Assembly (NCBI RefSeq): GCF_030406605.1
Contig: NZ_CP129104.1
Location: 2,875,987 to 2,939,986, forward strand
Direction: 5' to 3'
From: Curtobacterium sp. 458
Lineage (GTDB): Bacteria > Actinomycetota > Actinomycetes > Actinomycetales > Microbacteriaceae
Length of the DNA stretch: 64,000 nucleotides
In this document: positions 43,325-51,499 of the stretch, in pieces
Numbering within the stretch: position 1 is the stretch's first letter
How the letters are laid out: each line of letters starts with the position of its first letter
The notes under the pieces: model-generated
What the model was told of the DNA's origin: nothing
Seen by the model: only the letters and a program-made list of their open reading frames with translations
Databases searched by the model: none
Made by a program: the position numbers and the translations under genes

Positions 43325-43373
43325 ATCAACCTTGTGGGGTTGATTGTGCGCTTGTCAACCTTGTAGGGTTGAC
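43325..43373. promoter_or_regulatory. Paired operator-like palindromes overlapping a promoter
   Basis: Two inverted repeats of the form TCAACC-N6-GGTTGA lie at 43325-43344 (ATCAACC/GGTTGAT) and 43354-43373 (GTCAACC/GGTTGAC), 29 bp apart centre to centre. A candidate -35 TTGATT (43340) and -10 TAGGGT (43364) overlap both. The gene downstream has a helix-turn-helix, so autoregulation is likely. Confidence 0.6.
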
Positions 43374-43386
43374 GACAGGAGGGATC

Positions 43387-44007
43387 ATGATCGTCATCAC
43401 GGCGGACCAGATCGACAGCCGAGCGGGATCAGACCGCGTCGAGACGGCTCTGCTGGGAGTGTCCGACGTCCTCGGCGACGCCGCGGTGCTGCCGCCGGAA
43501 CGCACCGCGGGCGACGAGTTCCAGGTGCTCGTGTCCTCCGGGGGCGCGGCCGTCGACGTCGTCCGAGCGCTGACGCGGCAGGGCGGCTGGAGCATCGGTG
43601 TCGGCGTCGGAGCCGTCGAGTCACCCCTGCCGACGTCCACCCGTGCAGCCACCGGCCCGGCGTTCTACGCGGCGCGGGCGGCCGTCGAGCGTGCGAAGTC
43701 CACGCCGGAGCGCTTCGCGCTCGAGGTGGCACCGGGTGCCTCGCGCGACACGTCCGAGGTGGAGCCGCTCTTCGCACAGACCGTCCGCGCCCTCGGCCGC
43801 CGCTCCGCCGAGGGGTGGGAACTGGCCGACCTGCTCGACGCCGGCCTGTCCCGGACCGAGGCCGCGGCCCGCCTCGACATCACACCGCAGGCGGTCGCGA
43901 AGCGGTACGCGTCGGCCGAGCTCCGGAGCGACGCCCCGGTGCGCGCCGCGCTGGCCGCCCTGCTGGAGTCGACCGACCGACCTGCCGACGAGGAGCGCAC
44001 ACCGTGA
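43387..44007 (+). CDS. SatD-like protein with C-terminal helix-turn-helix
   Basis: The 206-residue protein resembles SatD-family proteins. The N-terminal half starts VITADQIDSRAG and has an AGDEFQVLVSSGG segment, as in the family. The C-terminal half carries a helix-turn-helix: GLSRTEAAARLDITPQAV followed by AKRYASAEL. ATG 43387 has AGGAGGG at good spacing. The stop overlaps the GTG of a membrane protein gene. Two palindromes sit directly upstream, so it probably controls its own operon. The signal it senses is unknown; SatD was named from a streptococcal acid-tolerance locus, but that role need not carry over. Confidence 0.7.
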   Translation: MIVITADQIDSRAGSDRVETALLGVSDVLGDAAVLPPERTAGDEFQVLVSSGGAAVDVVRALTRQGGWSIGVGVGAVESPLPTSTRAATGPAFYAARAAVERAKSTPERFALEVAPGASRDTSEVEPLFAQTVRALGRRSAEGWELADLLDAGLSRTEAAARLDITPQAVAKRYASAELRSDAPVRAALAALLESTDRPADEERTP

Positions 44008-44648
44008 CCGCCGCGCTCTGGACCACCGCCTCCGTCGTCGTGCTCGCCGCCGCCGTCTGGAGCACCGTCCGCCCCCTGCCCCCGGTCGTCCGGGCCGCAC
44101 CGCCGGTGGTCGTGCTCCTGGCCCTCCTCACGATCCGCATCGCGACCGGGACCATCGGCACCGGCACGAGCACAGGAACCGGCACCGGCACCGGCACCGG
44201 CGTCGGCCTCGCAGCGACCGCCCCGGACCCCGTGGTCGGCACCGTCCTGGCCGCAGCGGTCTGCCTCCTCGGCATCCTCGCCGGCAGCGCCGTCACCGGG
44301 GCCGTCCTCGGCGTCGCGATGCGGAGCGACCTGCGCCGCGGCGACGTCCGCAGGGGCACGCACGGCGGCATCCTCGTGAGCACGACGGACGAACCGCTGG
44401 GGAACGCCACGGTCCCGCCACCCTCGGAGGTCCTCCGCGGCGGCGCGGTCATCGGGTTCCTCGAGCGCTTCGCCATCGTCGGCGCCGCCCTCGTGGGCCA
44501 CCTCGAGATCGTCGCCGCGGTGATCGCGGTCAAGGGCCTCGGCCGGTTCTCCGAGCTCGACTCCCCCGCGGCGCGCGAGCGCTTCATCGTGGGCACCCTG
44601 ACGAGCACCTGCTGGGCGGGTCTCGCCGCCGCGGTCGTCCTCCTCTAG
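44004..44648 (+). CDS. Membrane protein coupled to the SatD-like regulator
   Basis: The 214-residue protein has about five membrane helices. A short run of Thr-Gly dipeptides (residues about 52-66) lies in a loop after the second helix and comes from GGCACC repeats in the DNA. The C-terminal part, FLERFAIVGAALVGHLEIVAAVIAVKGLGRF, recurs in actinobacterial proteins next to satD-like genes. GTG 44004 overlaps the upstream stop. Function unknown; the overlap suggests that it is the target or sensor of the regulator. It ends 16 bp from csrA, which faces it. Confidence 0.7.
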   Translation: MTAALWTTASVVVLAAAVWSTVRPLPPVVRAAPPVVVLLALLTIRIATGTIGTGTSTGTGTGTGTGVGLAATAPDPVVGTVLAAAVCLLGILAGSAVTGAVLGVAMRSDLRRGDVRRGTHGGILVSTTDEPLGNATVPPPSEVLRGGAVIGFLERFAIVGAALVGHLEIVAAVIAVKGLGRFSELDSPAARERFIVGTLTSTCWAGLAAAVVLL

Positions 44649-44664
44649 GAAGAGCGGCGGACGG

Positions 44665-44928
44665 TCAGGACCCGGCCGACGGACCACCCTGGTCGCCCAG
44701 CGCACGACGGAGCCGGGCCTCGGCGTCGTCGTCGGCAGCACCCGCGGCGGCTGCGGCCTCGGCGTTCGCCTCGATGACCGCCCGGACGACCTCCTCGCGT
44801 TGGATCTTCACACCGCGCGGGGCGTCGATGCCGATGCGCACCCCGTCGCCACGGCCGTCGAGCACCGTGATGACGATGTCGTCACCGACGAGGATCCGCT
44901 CGCCGACCTTCCGCGTGAGTACCAGCAC
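44665..44928 (-). CDS. csrA: Carbon storage regulator CsrA
   Basis: CsrA binds GGA motifs in mRNA leaders and represses translation; in Gram-positive bacteria it controls flagellin and is held by FliW. The 87-residue protein starts LVLTRKVGERILVGDDIVI and has GVRIGIDAPRGVKIQREEV, the complete fold including the GxxIGIxAP core. The C-terminal tail is a longer acidic and Ala-rich extension than in enterobacteria. GTG 44928 starts 5 bp after the upstream stop. It is the last gene of the flagellar operon. FliW is not encoded in the window. Confidence 0.93.
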   Translation of the reverse strand: MLVLTRKVGERILVGDDIVITVLDGRGDGVRIGIDAPRGVKIQREEVVRAVIEANAEAAAAAGAADDDAEARLRRALGDQGGPSAGS

Positions 44929-44932
44929 CCCG

Positions 44933-45862
44933 TCAGCCTAGCGACAGGACCGGCACTCCCAGCAGGTGCACCGACTCCGGCGTGGCGGTCTCCGCGGTAC
45001 CGATCGCGACCACGCCCGCGACGGTCACACGCGCCGCCACCGCCCGGAGCATCGCAGCGGCGTCCTCCGTCTTCCGTCCCGCGTCGACGACGAGCCAGAC
45101 CTGGTCGGCGCCGAGTGCCTCGATCGTCGCCGCGTCGTCCCACGCGGCGACCGCGAGCACCGTCGCGCCGTCGCGGACGCCGTCGGCCCGCGCGAGGATC
45201 CCGGAGCGCCGGTCCGCGGCCGCGGTCGGCCGCAGCGCGTGCCGGGTGGCGAACAGCCCGGCGACCGCGTCGACGTCGCCCGCACGGCCGACGAGCAGGA
45301 CGAGGTCGCCGTCCGCGGAGCGGACCGACGGCACGACCGGGCGCACCGGCGACGCGATGGCGACGGTGGGGACGACGCCCTCGTCGAGGACCGCCGGATC
45401 GTCGAGGAGGCGCGCCGCGCCTCCAGGCAGGGTGTCGGTGACGGCCTGGAGGCGCGACCCGCCCTGGTCGGGCAGGCTGCGGACCACCGGTGCGGACGCC
45501 GGTGCGATGCCGTCCGCGACGAACCCGTCGAGGACCGACGCGAACGCGTCGGCGCGGGTCGCGCCGGTGCCGTCGGCGGCGATGATGCGTGCCTCGGCGG
45601 CCTCCGCGTCGGCGAGCAGCGCCGCGATGCCCGCGCGCTGCACGGGCCCGTCGGCGATCGCCACCACGGCGGTGGGCGCCTCGTCCGGCGACGGGACCTC
45701 GACGGTGGCCTCGACGTGGGCCCTGCGGAACAGTCCGGCGATGCCCGGCGTCGTCACCCGTTCGGCGGCGACGATCCGGGCGGCGGGGCCGAACTCCTCG
45801 CGGACGGCGTCGCGCACCGCCTCGAGGGTGGCTCCGTCACGCTGCAACCGCGTCGGTGACAC
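44933..45862 (-). CDS. FlhF-like protein with degenerate GTPase domain
   Basis: FlhF is an SRP-type GTPase that sets flagellar position. The N-terminal part of this 309-residue product matches FlhF (TLEAVRDAVREEFGPAARIV, then TPGIAGLFRRAHVEATVEV, compare GGFFGLFKKKNIEV). In the G domain, however, the P-loop reads GRAGDVDA where FlhF has GPTGVGKT, so the Walker A lysine is gone. The later segments VWLVVDAGRK and a missing TKLD keep only the outline of the fold. GTG 45862 overlaps the flhA stop by 26 bases; TTG 45847 is an alternative. Its place after flhA fits FlhF. A scaffold role without GTP hydrolysis is inferred. Confidence 0.68.
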   Translation of the reverse strand: MSPTRLQRDGATLEAVRDAVREEFGPAARIVAAERVTTPGIAGLFRRAHVEATVEVPSPDEAPTAVVAIADGPVQRAGIAALLADAEAAEARIIAADGTGATRADAFASVLDGFVADGIAPASAPVVRSLPDQGGSRLQAVTDTLPGGAARLLDDPAVLDEGVVPTVAIASPVRPVVPSVRSADGDLVLLVGRAGDVDAVAGLFATRHALRPTAAADRRSGILARADGVRDGATVLAVAAWDDAATIEALGADQVWLVVDAGRKTEDAAAMLRAVAARVTVAGVVAIGTAETATPESVHLLGVPVLSLG

Positions 45863-47891
45863 GGACCACCCCCACGGTCTCGATGGTGGAGCCCGCGGCC
45901 GTGGCCTCCTGGTACGACAGGACCGGCAGGCCGTTCGACTGCGCAGCGACCATGCGGTGCACGGCTGGCCGGAGCTGCGGCGCGCAGACGAGGACGGCGG
46001 AGAGTCCCTGGTCCTCGACCGACCGGACGGCGTCGCGGACCGAGCCGAGGACCTGCTCGATGCGGTGCGCGTCGAGGACGATCTGGCTGCCCTGCTCCGA
46101 CGGGCGGAGCCCCTCGAGCATCGTCTGCTCGAGCAGCGGGTCGATCATGATGACGCGGAGCACGCCGCCGTCGGTGTGCCGGGCGACGAGCGCGGGACCG
46201 AGGGCCGCACGGGCGGACTCGACGAGCCCCTCGGGGTCGGTCGACACCTTCGCGCGGAGGGTCAGTGCCTCGCAGATGCGGCCGAGGTCGTTGATCGGGA
46301 CGCGCTCGGCGAGGAGCCCCTGCAGGACGCGCTGGAGCTCGGCCATCGACAGCATGCCGGGGACGAGTTCGTCGACCGCGGCGGGGTTGACCTGCTTGAC
46401 GCCCTCGGTGAGGACCTTGACGTCCTCGCGGGTGAGCAGGCGCGCGGCGTTGTCACCGATCACGGCCTGCAGGTGCGTCACGAGCACGGACACCCGGTCG
46501 ATGACGGTCGCCCCGGTCATCTCGGCGGCGTGCCGGAGCTCTGCGGGGACCCACTTGCCGGCGAGGCCGAACACCGGCTCGACGGTGGCGGCGCCCGGGA
46601 GTCCGTCGAGCTGGTCGCCGAGGGCGAGGACGCTGCGGGACGGTGCGGTCCCCCGGCCGGCCTCGACGCCGGCGATCCGGATCGCGTACGTCGACGGCGG
46701 CAGGTCGATGCTGTCCCGCGTCCGGACCGGGGGCACCACGATGCCCATGTCGACCGCGATCTTCCGGCGCAGTGCCCGCACCCGGCCGAGCAGGTCGTCC
46801 GAGGCGCCGGACACCATGTCGACGAGGTCGGGGGCGAGCAGGATTTCGAGGGCGTGCACGCGCATCTGCTCGATGAGGTCCTCCGGGGTGTCGGCGGCGG
46901 GGGCCGCCGCCTCGAGCGCCTGCGCCTGCGACGCCGCCGCGGCCTCGCGCTTCGTGTTCTGCCCGATGCGCCACCCGGTGAAGAGCAGGAGCCCGCCGAC
47001 GATGAGGAACGCCACGATCGGCATCCCGGGGATGAAGCCCATGGCGATCGCGGCGACCCCGGCGATCGTGAGGGCGTTCCGCGACTGGCCGAGCTGGGCG
47101 GCGGCGCTCGACCCCATCTCGGTCTCGGCACCGGAGCGGGTGACGATCATGCCCGTCGACACCGCCATGAGGAGCGCGGGGATCTGCGTGACGAGGCCGT
47201 CGCCGATCGTCAGGATGCCGTACTTGCCGAGGGCGTCGGTGATCGAGAGCCCGTTCTGGGTCATCCCGATCGCGATGCCGCCGACGAGGTTGATGACGAT
47301 GATGAGGATGCCCGCGATGGCGTCTCCCTTGACGAACTTCGAGGCACCGTCCATCGCGCCGTAGAAGTCGGCCTCCGCGGAGACCGCCGCGCGGCGCTCC
47401 TTCGCCTCGGCGTCCGTGATGAGCCCCGCGTTGAGGTCGGCGTCGATCGCCATCTGCTTGCCCGGCATCGCGTCGAGCGTGAAGCGGGCGCCCACCTCGG
47501 CGACGCGCTCGGCACCCTTCGTGACGACCACGAACTGGATCACGACGAGGATGAGGAAGATCACGGCGCCGATGATGATCGACCCGGACACGGCGACGTG
47601 CCCGAACGCCTGGATGACGTCGCCCGCGAAGCCGTCACCGAGCACGAGGCGCGTCGAGGCGACGTTCAGGCCGAGGCGGAACAGCGTCGCGACGAGCAGC
47701 AGCGACGGGAACACCGAGAAGTCGAGCGGCTTCTTGACGAACAGCGTCGTGAGCAGGATGACGAGCGCCAGCAGGATGTTGCAGATGATGAGCACGTCGA
47801 GCAGGAACGACGGCACCGGCAGGATCAGCAGCAGGATGATGCCGACGATGAAGACCGGGACGGCGAGCTTCGGCAGGTCCTTGCGGTTCAC
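45837..47891 (-). CDS. flhA: Flagellar export gate protein FlhA
   Basis: FlhA is the nonameric ring of the flagellar type III export gate. The 684-residue protein has eight N-terminal membrane helices, the FHIPEP-type region (SVFPSLLLVATLFRLGLNVASTR split over helices) and GAMDGASKFVKGDAIAG, followed by a soluble C-terminal domain (about 330-684) that docks substrates and chaperones, with LTREDVKVLTEGVKQVNP. GTG 47891 overlaps the flhB stop. Length and motifs are normal. Confidence 0.96.
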   Translation of the reverse strand: MNRKDLPKLAVPVFIVGIILLLILPVPSFLLDVLIICNILLALVILLTTLFVKKPLDFSVFPSLLLVATLFRLGLNVASTRLVLGDGFAGDVIQAFGHVAVSGSIIIGAVIFLILVVIQFVVVTKGAERVAEVGARFTLDAMPGKQMAIDADLNAGLITDAEAKERRAAVSAEADFYGAMDGASKFVKGDAIAGILIIVINLVGGIAIGMTQNGLSITDALGKYGILTIGDGLVTQIPALLMAVSTGMIVTRSGAETEMGSSAAAQLGQSRNALTIAGVAAIAMGFIPGMPIVAFLIVGGLLLFTGWRIGQNTKREAAAASQAQALEAAAPAADTPEDLIEQMRVHALEILLAPDLVDMVSGASDDLLGRVRALRRKIAVDMGIVVPPVRTRDSIDLPPSTYAIRIAGVEAGRGTAPSRSVLALGDQLDGLPGAATVEPVFGLAGKWVPAELRHAAEMTGATVIDRVSVLVTHLQAVIGDNAARLLTREDVKVLTEGVKQVNPAAVDELVPGMLSMAELQRVLQGLLAERVPINDLGRICEALTLRAKVSTDPEGLVESARAALGPALVARHTDGGVLRVIMIDPLLEQTMLEGLRPSEQGSQIVLDAHRIEQVLGSVRDAVRSVEDQGLSAVLVCAPQLRPAVHRMVAAQSNGLPVLSYQEATAAGSTIETVGVVRVTDAVAA

Positions 47892-49096
47892 GCGGGAACC
47901 CCTTCCGTGGGAGCGCCTTCGCGCGGGGTCTGAGCAGGGCGCGGGGTGCGGAGCTTGCGGGGCCGGACGTCGCCCGTGAGCGTCGTCGGGTCGAGGACGG
48001 TCGCGACCTCTGCCTCGGTCGTCGGACGCGGCGCGGCGTGCGTGCCGGCAGCCGCGCCCCGGGCCGCGAGCTGCATGACGAACGACAGCACGCGGGCGAC
48101 GGGCGTGTAGAGGTCGACCGGGATCTCCTGCCCGAGCTCGCACGCGGCGTGCAGGGCGCGGGTGAGGGGGACGTCCTGCACGATCGGCACGCGGGCCTCG
48201 AGCGCCCTGTCCTTGATCGCCGCGGCGACCGGCCCCGCCCCCTTGGCGACGACCCGCGGTGCGGACTTGCCCGCCTCGTACTTGATCGCGACCGCGTAGT
48301 GCGTCGGGTTGGTCATCACGACGTCCGCGTCGCCGATGGCGGAGATCATCCGGTTCCGGCTCATCGCCATCTGCCGCGAACGACGCTGCGACCTGATCAG
48401 CGGGTCGCCGTCGGACTGCTTGTTCTCGTCCTTGACCTCGCGCTTGGTCATCATCGTGCGCTTGCGGTTCCGGCGGACGACCACGAACACGTCCACGGCG
48501 GCGAGCAGCAGCCCCGCGGCGATCGCCGCACGGAGCAGTGTCCCGACCCCGTCCCCGGCGGCCGCGAGCACCGCGGTCAGCGGCAGTGAGCCACTCGTCA
48601 TGAGCACGGGCACGAGTCCCTGCACGGCGAACCAGAGCACGAGCCCGACGACGGTGGTCTTCAGGAGCGCCTTGACGCCGTTCCACAACGCCTGCACGCC
48701 GAACACGCGCTTGAAGCCCTGCACCGGGTCGAAGTGGTCGGGCTGCGGCGCCATCCGGCGGAAGTGCACGCCGCCCTGGGCGACGGCGGCGGCGAGCACG
48801 GCGACCGCGGTGACCCCGAGCATCGGGCCGATGATCGTGCCGACGGACGCCATGGCCTCGGCGAACACCCGGTTCATCGTGCCGATCGTCGGGTCTGCGA
48901 TGACGGTCCGCACCGCCGCGAGCTGGGACTCCCCCGCCGCCGCCGCGTTGCCGATCGCGGCGGGGATCATCAGCGCCGCCGCCGCGATGCCGACCCACGC
49001 GCCGAGGTCCTGGGACCGGCCGAGCTGCCCCTTGCGGTGCACCTCGCGCATCCGCTTGTCGGTGGCCTTCTCGGACCGCTCTCCACTGTCGGACAC
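47888..49096 (-). CDS. flhB: Flagellar export switch protein FlhB
   Basis: FlhB switches export specificity from rod/hook to filament proteins. The 402-residue protein has four membrane helices and a cytoplasmic domain with the autocleavage motif NPTH at 263-266, preceded by RNRMISAIGDADVVMT. The start SEKATDKRMREVHRKGQLGRS is typical. The C-terminal tail after about residue 350 is a longer Pro/Arg/Thr-rich extension. GTG 49096 lies 5 bp after the fliR stop. Confidence 0.96.
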   Translation of the reverse strand: MSDSGERSEKATDKRMREVHRKGQLGRSQDLGAWVGIAAAALMIPAAIGNAAAAGESQLAAVRTVIADPTIGTMNRVFAEAMASVGTIIGPMLGVTAVAVLAAAVAQGGVHFRRMAPQPDHFDPVQGFKRVFGVQALWNGVKALLKTTVVGLVLWFAVQGLVPVLMTSGSLPLTAVLAAAGDGVGTLLRAAIAAGLLLAAVDVFVVVRRNRKRTMMTKREVKDENKQSDGDPLIRSQRRSRQMAMSRNRMISAIGDADVVMTNPTHYAVAIKYEAGKSAPRVVAKGAGPVAAAIKDRALEARVPIVQDVPLTRALHAACELGQEIPVDLYTPVARVLSFVMQLAARGAAAGTHAAPRPTTEAEVATVLDPTTLTGDVRPRKLRTPRPAQTPREGAPTEGVPA

Positions 49097-49100
49097 GCCG

Positions 49101-49877
49101 TCACCCCCTGCCCGTGATCGCCTGGACGGCGTCGCCGGTGAGCGACGACACCACGGAGGGCAGGGCCATCACGAGCGCCCCCGCGAACAGCACGGTGAGG
49201 CCGATCTTGATCGGGAAGCCCATCTGGAAGGCGTTGAGCGCCGGGGCGACCCGGGTGAGCAGGCCGAGTCCGACGTCGGCGAGGAAGAGCACGACGACGA
49301 GCGGCCCGGCGATCTGCAGCGTCGCGAGGAACATCTGCGTCAGGGCGTGCACGAGCACCCCGGCGAAGCCCCCGAGTGCGAAGCCGGCCGGGCTGCCGTC
49401 CGCGGCGACGAGCGGCACGGCGTCGAACGACCGGACGAGCCCGGCGACGATGAGCTGGTAACCGCCCGATGCGAACAGGAGCGCGAGCGCCGTCATCTGG
49501 AACAGCCGCGTGAACTGCGCACCGTTCACCTGCGACTGCGGGTCGAACGCCTGCGCGAGCGTGAACCCGCCGAACAGGTCGATGAGCGACCCCGCGGACT
49601 GCACGGCTGCGAACACGAGGTACACGAGGAAGCCGAGGGCGAGCCCGACCACGAGCTGCGTGACCAGCGCGACGAGGAAGGCTCCGGTGTCGAGCGTCGC
49701 GTACCCGGCGGTCACCCGCGGAGCGACCCCGATGGCGAGGGCGATGCCGAGCGCGACCTTGACGGTGCCCGGGAACGCCTTGTACGCGAACGGCGGTGCG
49801 ATGACGAAGAACGCCACGAGGCGCACGCCAGCGAGCATGGTCCCCTCGAGGCGCGCGGCGTCGATGCTGAGCTCCAT
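49101..49877 (-). CDS. fliR: Flagellar export protein FliR
   Basis: FliR builds the export channel with FliP and FliQ. The 258-residue protein has six membrane helices; conserved stretches are FGALSLIDLFGG-like AGSLIDLFGGFTLAQAFDPQS, split here as SLIDLFGG and AFDPQSQ, and a late ALNAFQMGFPIKIGLTVL. It shares one base with fliQ. Confidence 0.95.
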   Translation of the reverse strand: MELSIDAARLEGTMLAGVRLVAFFVIAPPFAYKAFPGTVKVALGIALAIGVAPRVTAGYATLDTGAFLVALVTQLVVGLALGFLVYLVFAAVQSAGSLIDLFGGFTLAQAFDPQSQVNGAQFTRLFQMTALALLFASGGYQLIVAGLVRSFDAVPLVAADGSPAGFALGGFAGVLVHALTQMFLATLQIAGPLVVVLFLADVGLGLLTRVAPALNAFQMGFPIKIGLTVLFAGALVMALPSVVSSLTGDAVQAITGRG

Positions 49878-50152
49878 CAGGCCGCCCCGAGCAGCTTCGG
49901 GATCATGTCGAACGCGGCGTGCGTGAACGCGATCATCTCCGAGATCATCCAGTTGCCGCAGACGACGAGCGCGATCGCGACCGCGACGGCCTTCGGGACG
50001 AACGACAGCGTGACCTCCTGGATCTGGGTCACGGACTGGAACAGGGAGATCGCGAAGCCCACCACGAGCGAGGTCACGAGGACCGGGGCGGCGAGCTTGC
50101 CGGCGACGAGGAGCGCCTGGAGCACGAGGTCGAGGACGGCTTGCTGGTCCAT
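49877..50152 (-). CDS. fliQ: Flagellar export protein FliQ
   Basis: The 91-residue protein has two membrane helices with the FliQ pattern LFQSVTQIQEVTLSFVPK between them. It sits around the FliP-FliR core of the export channel. It shares one base with the genes on both sides (fliP stop, fliR start). Confidence 0.96.
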   Translation of the reverse strand: MDQQAVLDLVLQALLVAGKLAAPVLVTSLVVGFAISLFQSVTQIQEVTLSFVPKAVAVAIALVVCGNWMISEMIAFTHAAFDMIPKLLGAA

Positions 50153-50970
50153 CAGTGCACCACCTGGTACGACTCGATGAGCGACTTGATGATGAGTCCC
50201 CAGCCGTCGACGAGCACGAACAGCAGGATCTTGAACGGCAGCGAGATCATCACCGGCGGGAGCATCATCATGCCCATCGACATGAGCGCGGCGGAGACGA
50301 CGAGGTCGATGACGAGGAACGGGATGAAGATGACGAACCCGATGATGAACGCGCTCCGCAGCTCGGAGATGATGAACGCCGGGATCACCGTCGTCATCGG
50401 CACGTCGGACAGGTCCTTCGGGTTCGCCTGACCGGCTGCGCGGGTGATGAGCGCGACGTCCTCCTCGCGCGTCTGGTGCAGCATGAAGGTCCGCAGCGGC
50501 TTCGTCCCGACCTCGACCGCCTGGTTGAAGTCGAGGTGCCCCGCGAGGTACGGCTGGAGCGCGTCGTCGTTGATGTGCCCGATGACCGGCGCCATCACGA
50601 ACAGCGACAGGAAGAGGGCGAGGCCGGCGAGCACCTGGTTCGGCGGGATCGACTGGAGTGCGAGGGCGTTCCTGGTCATCGCGAGGACGACGAAGATCTT
50701 CGTGAACGACGTCATCATGAGCATGAGGGCCGGTGCGACGCTGAGCAGCGTGATGCCGATGAGCGTCACGACGGCCGAGGACGGCGTGCCGTCCGGGCCG
50801 TTCACGCTGACGCTGAAGTCGCCCGTCGCGGGCGGGGTCGGGGTCGCCGGCGCGGTCGGCTGGACGACGGCGGCGTGCGCGCCGGACGCGGTGAGCAGGA
50901 GGAAGCCGGCGACCATCGCCAGCCCGAGCAGGACGAGGGCGATCAGTCGACCGGACCGCAGGGCGGTCAC
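50152..50970 (-). CDS. fliP: Flagellar export protein FliP
   Basis: FliP forms the pentameric core of the export channel. The 272-residue protein starts with a signal-like helix, as is usual for FliP, then a Pro/Thr-rich stretch, then four helices. Motifs are MMTSFTKIFVVLAMTRNAL, PPNQVLAGLALFLSLFVM and MGMMMLPPVMISLPFKILLF. GTG 50970 overlaps the fliO stop by four bases. Confidence 0.96.
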   Translation of the reverse strand: MTALRSGRLIALVLLGLAMVAGFLLLTASGAHAAVVQPTAPATPTPPATGDFSVSVNGPDGTPSSAVVTLIGITLLSVAPALMLMMTSFTKIFVVLAMTRNALALQSIPPNQVLAGLALFLSLFVMAPVIGHINDDALQPYLAGHLDFNQAVEVGTKPLRTFMLHQTREEDVALITRAAGQANPKDLSDVPMTTVIPAFIISELRSAFIIGFVIFIPFLVIDLVVSAALMSMGMMMLPPVMISLPFKILLFVLVDGWGLIIKSLIESYQVVH

Positions 50971-51497
50971 CCGGCTCGCCGGTTCTTCAGGGCCGCGGCG
51001 GCCTGCCGCCAGGTGTCCGCGGACAGGATCGAGCCCTGCAGCTGCGCGGCGGTCGGGACCACGGCGCGCTGCGGGCGCCGGTTGCGCGGGCGCATCGGCA
51101 GGTCGGCAGGGAGGCGCGGGTCGGCCCCGCCCTGCTGCTCGAGTTCACGACGGAACACGTCGGCCGACGGGGTCGGGGTCGTGTCCCGCCCTGTGGGCAG
51201 GACGACGGGTCCGGTGACGATGGTCAGTTCCGGAGCGGGCGCGGCACCGCTCGTGAGGAGCGACACCCCGTGCTCGGTGACCCCGAGCACGAGCCGCTCC
51301 CCCTCGACGTCGACGACGACCACGCTCGCCTTGCCGCCGATGCCCTGACGACCGACGACCTCGACCGACGCGGCACGGCGGCCGTGGGCCTTCCCGCCCA
51401 CGAGCTTCTTCCGGCTGACGCGGTGCAGCACCCACATGAGGGCGAGCACCACGCCGAGCGAGAGCGCGACGCGGAGGACGATGACCGCGGTGTCCAC
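50967..51497 (-). CDS. fliO: Flagellar biosynthesis protein FliO
   Basis: FliO helps assemble the FliP ring. The 176-residue protein has one N-terminal helix (VIVLRVALSLGVVLALMWVL), the FliO beta domain (VEVVGRQGIGGKASVVVVDV, ERLVLGVTEHGVSLL) and a disordered basic tail. GTG 51497 lies 2 bp after the fliN stop. The family diverges quickly, but position and layout are decisive. Confidence 0.88.
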   Translation of the reverse strand: MDTAVIVLRVALSLGVVLALMWVLHRVSRKKLVGGKAHGRRAASVEVVGRQGIGGKASVVVVDVEGERLVLGVTEHGVSLLTSGAAPAPELTIVTGPVVLPTGRDTTPTPSADVFRRELEQQGGADPRLPADLPMRPRNRRPQRAVVPTAAQLQGSILSADTWRQAAAALKNRRAG

Positions 51498-51499
51498 GC

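Noticed and set aside
44982..47933. Plus-strand open frame of over 900 codons across flhA
   Set aside because: It lies antisense to flhA and the FlhF-like gene; its Asp/Arg/His/Val-rich composition is a by-product of the coding strand.
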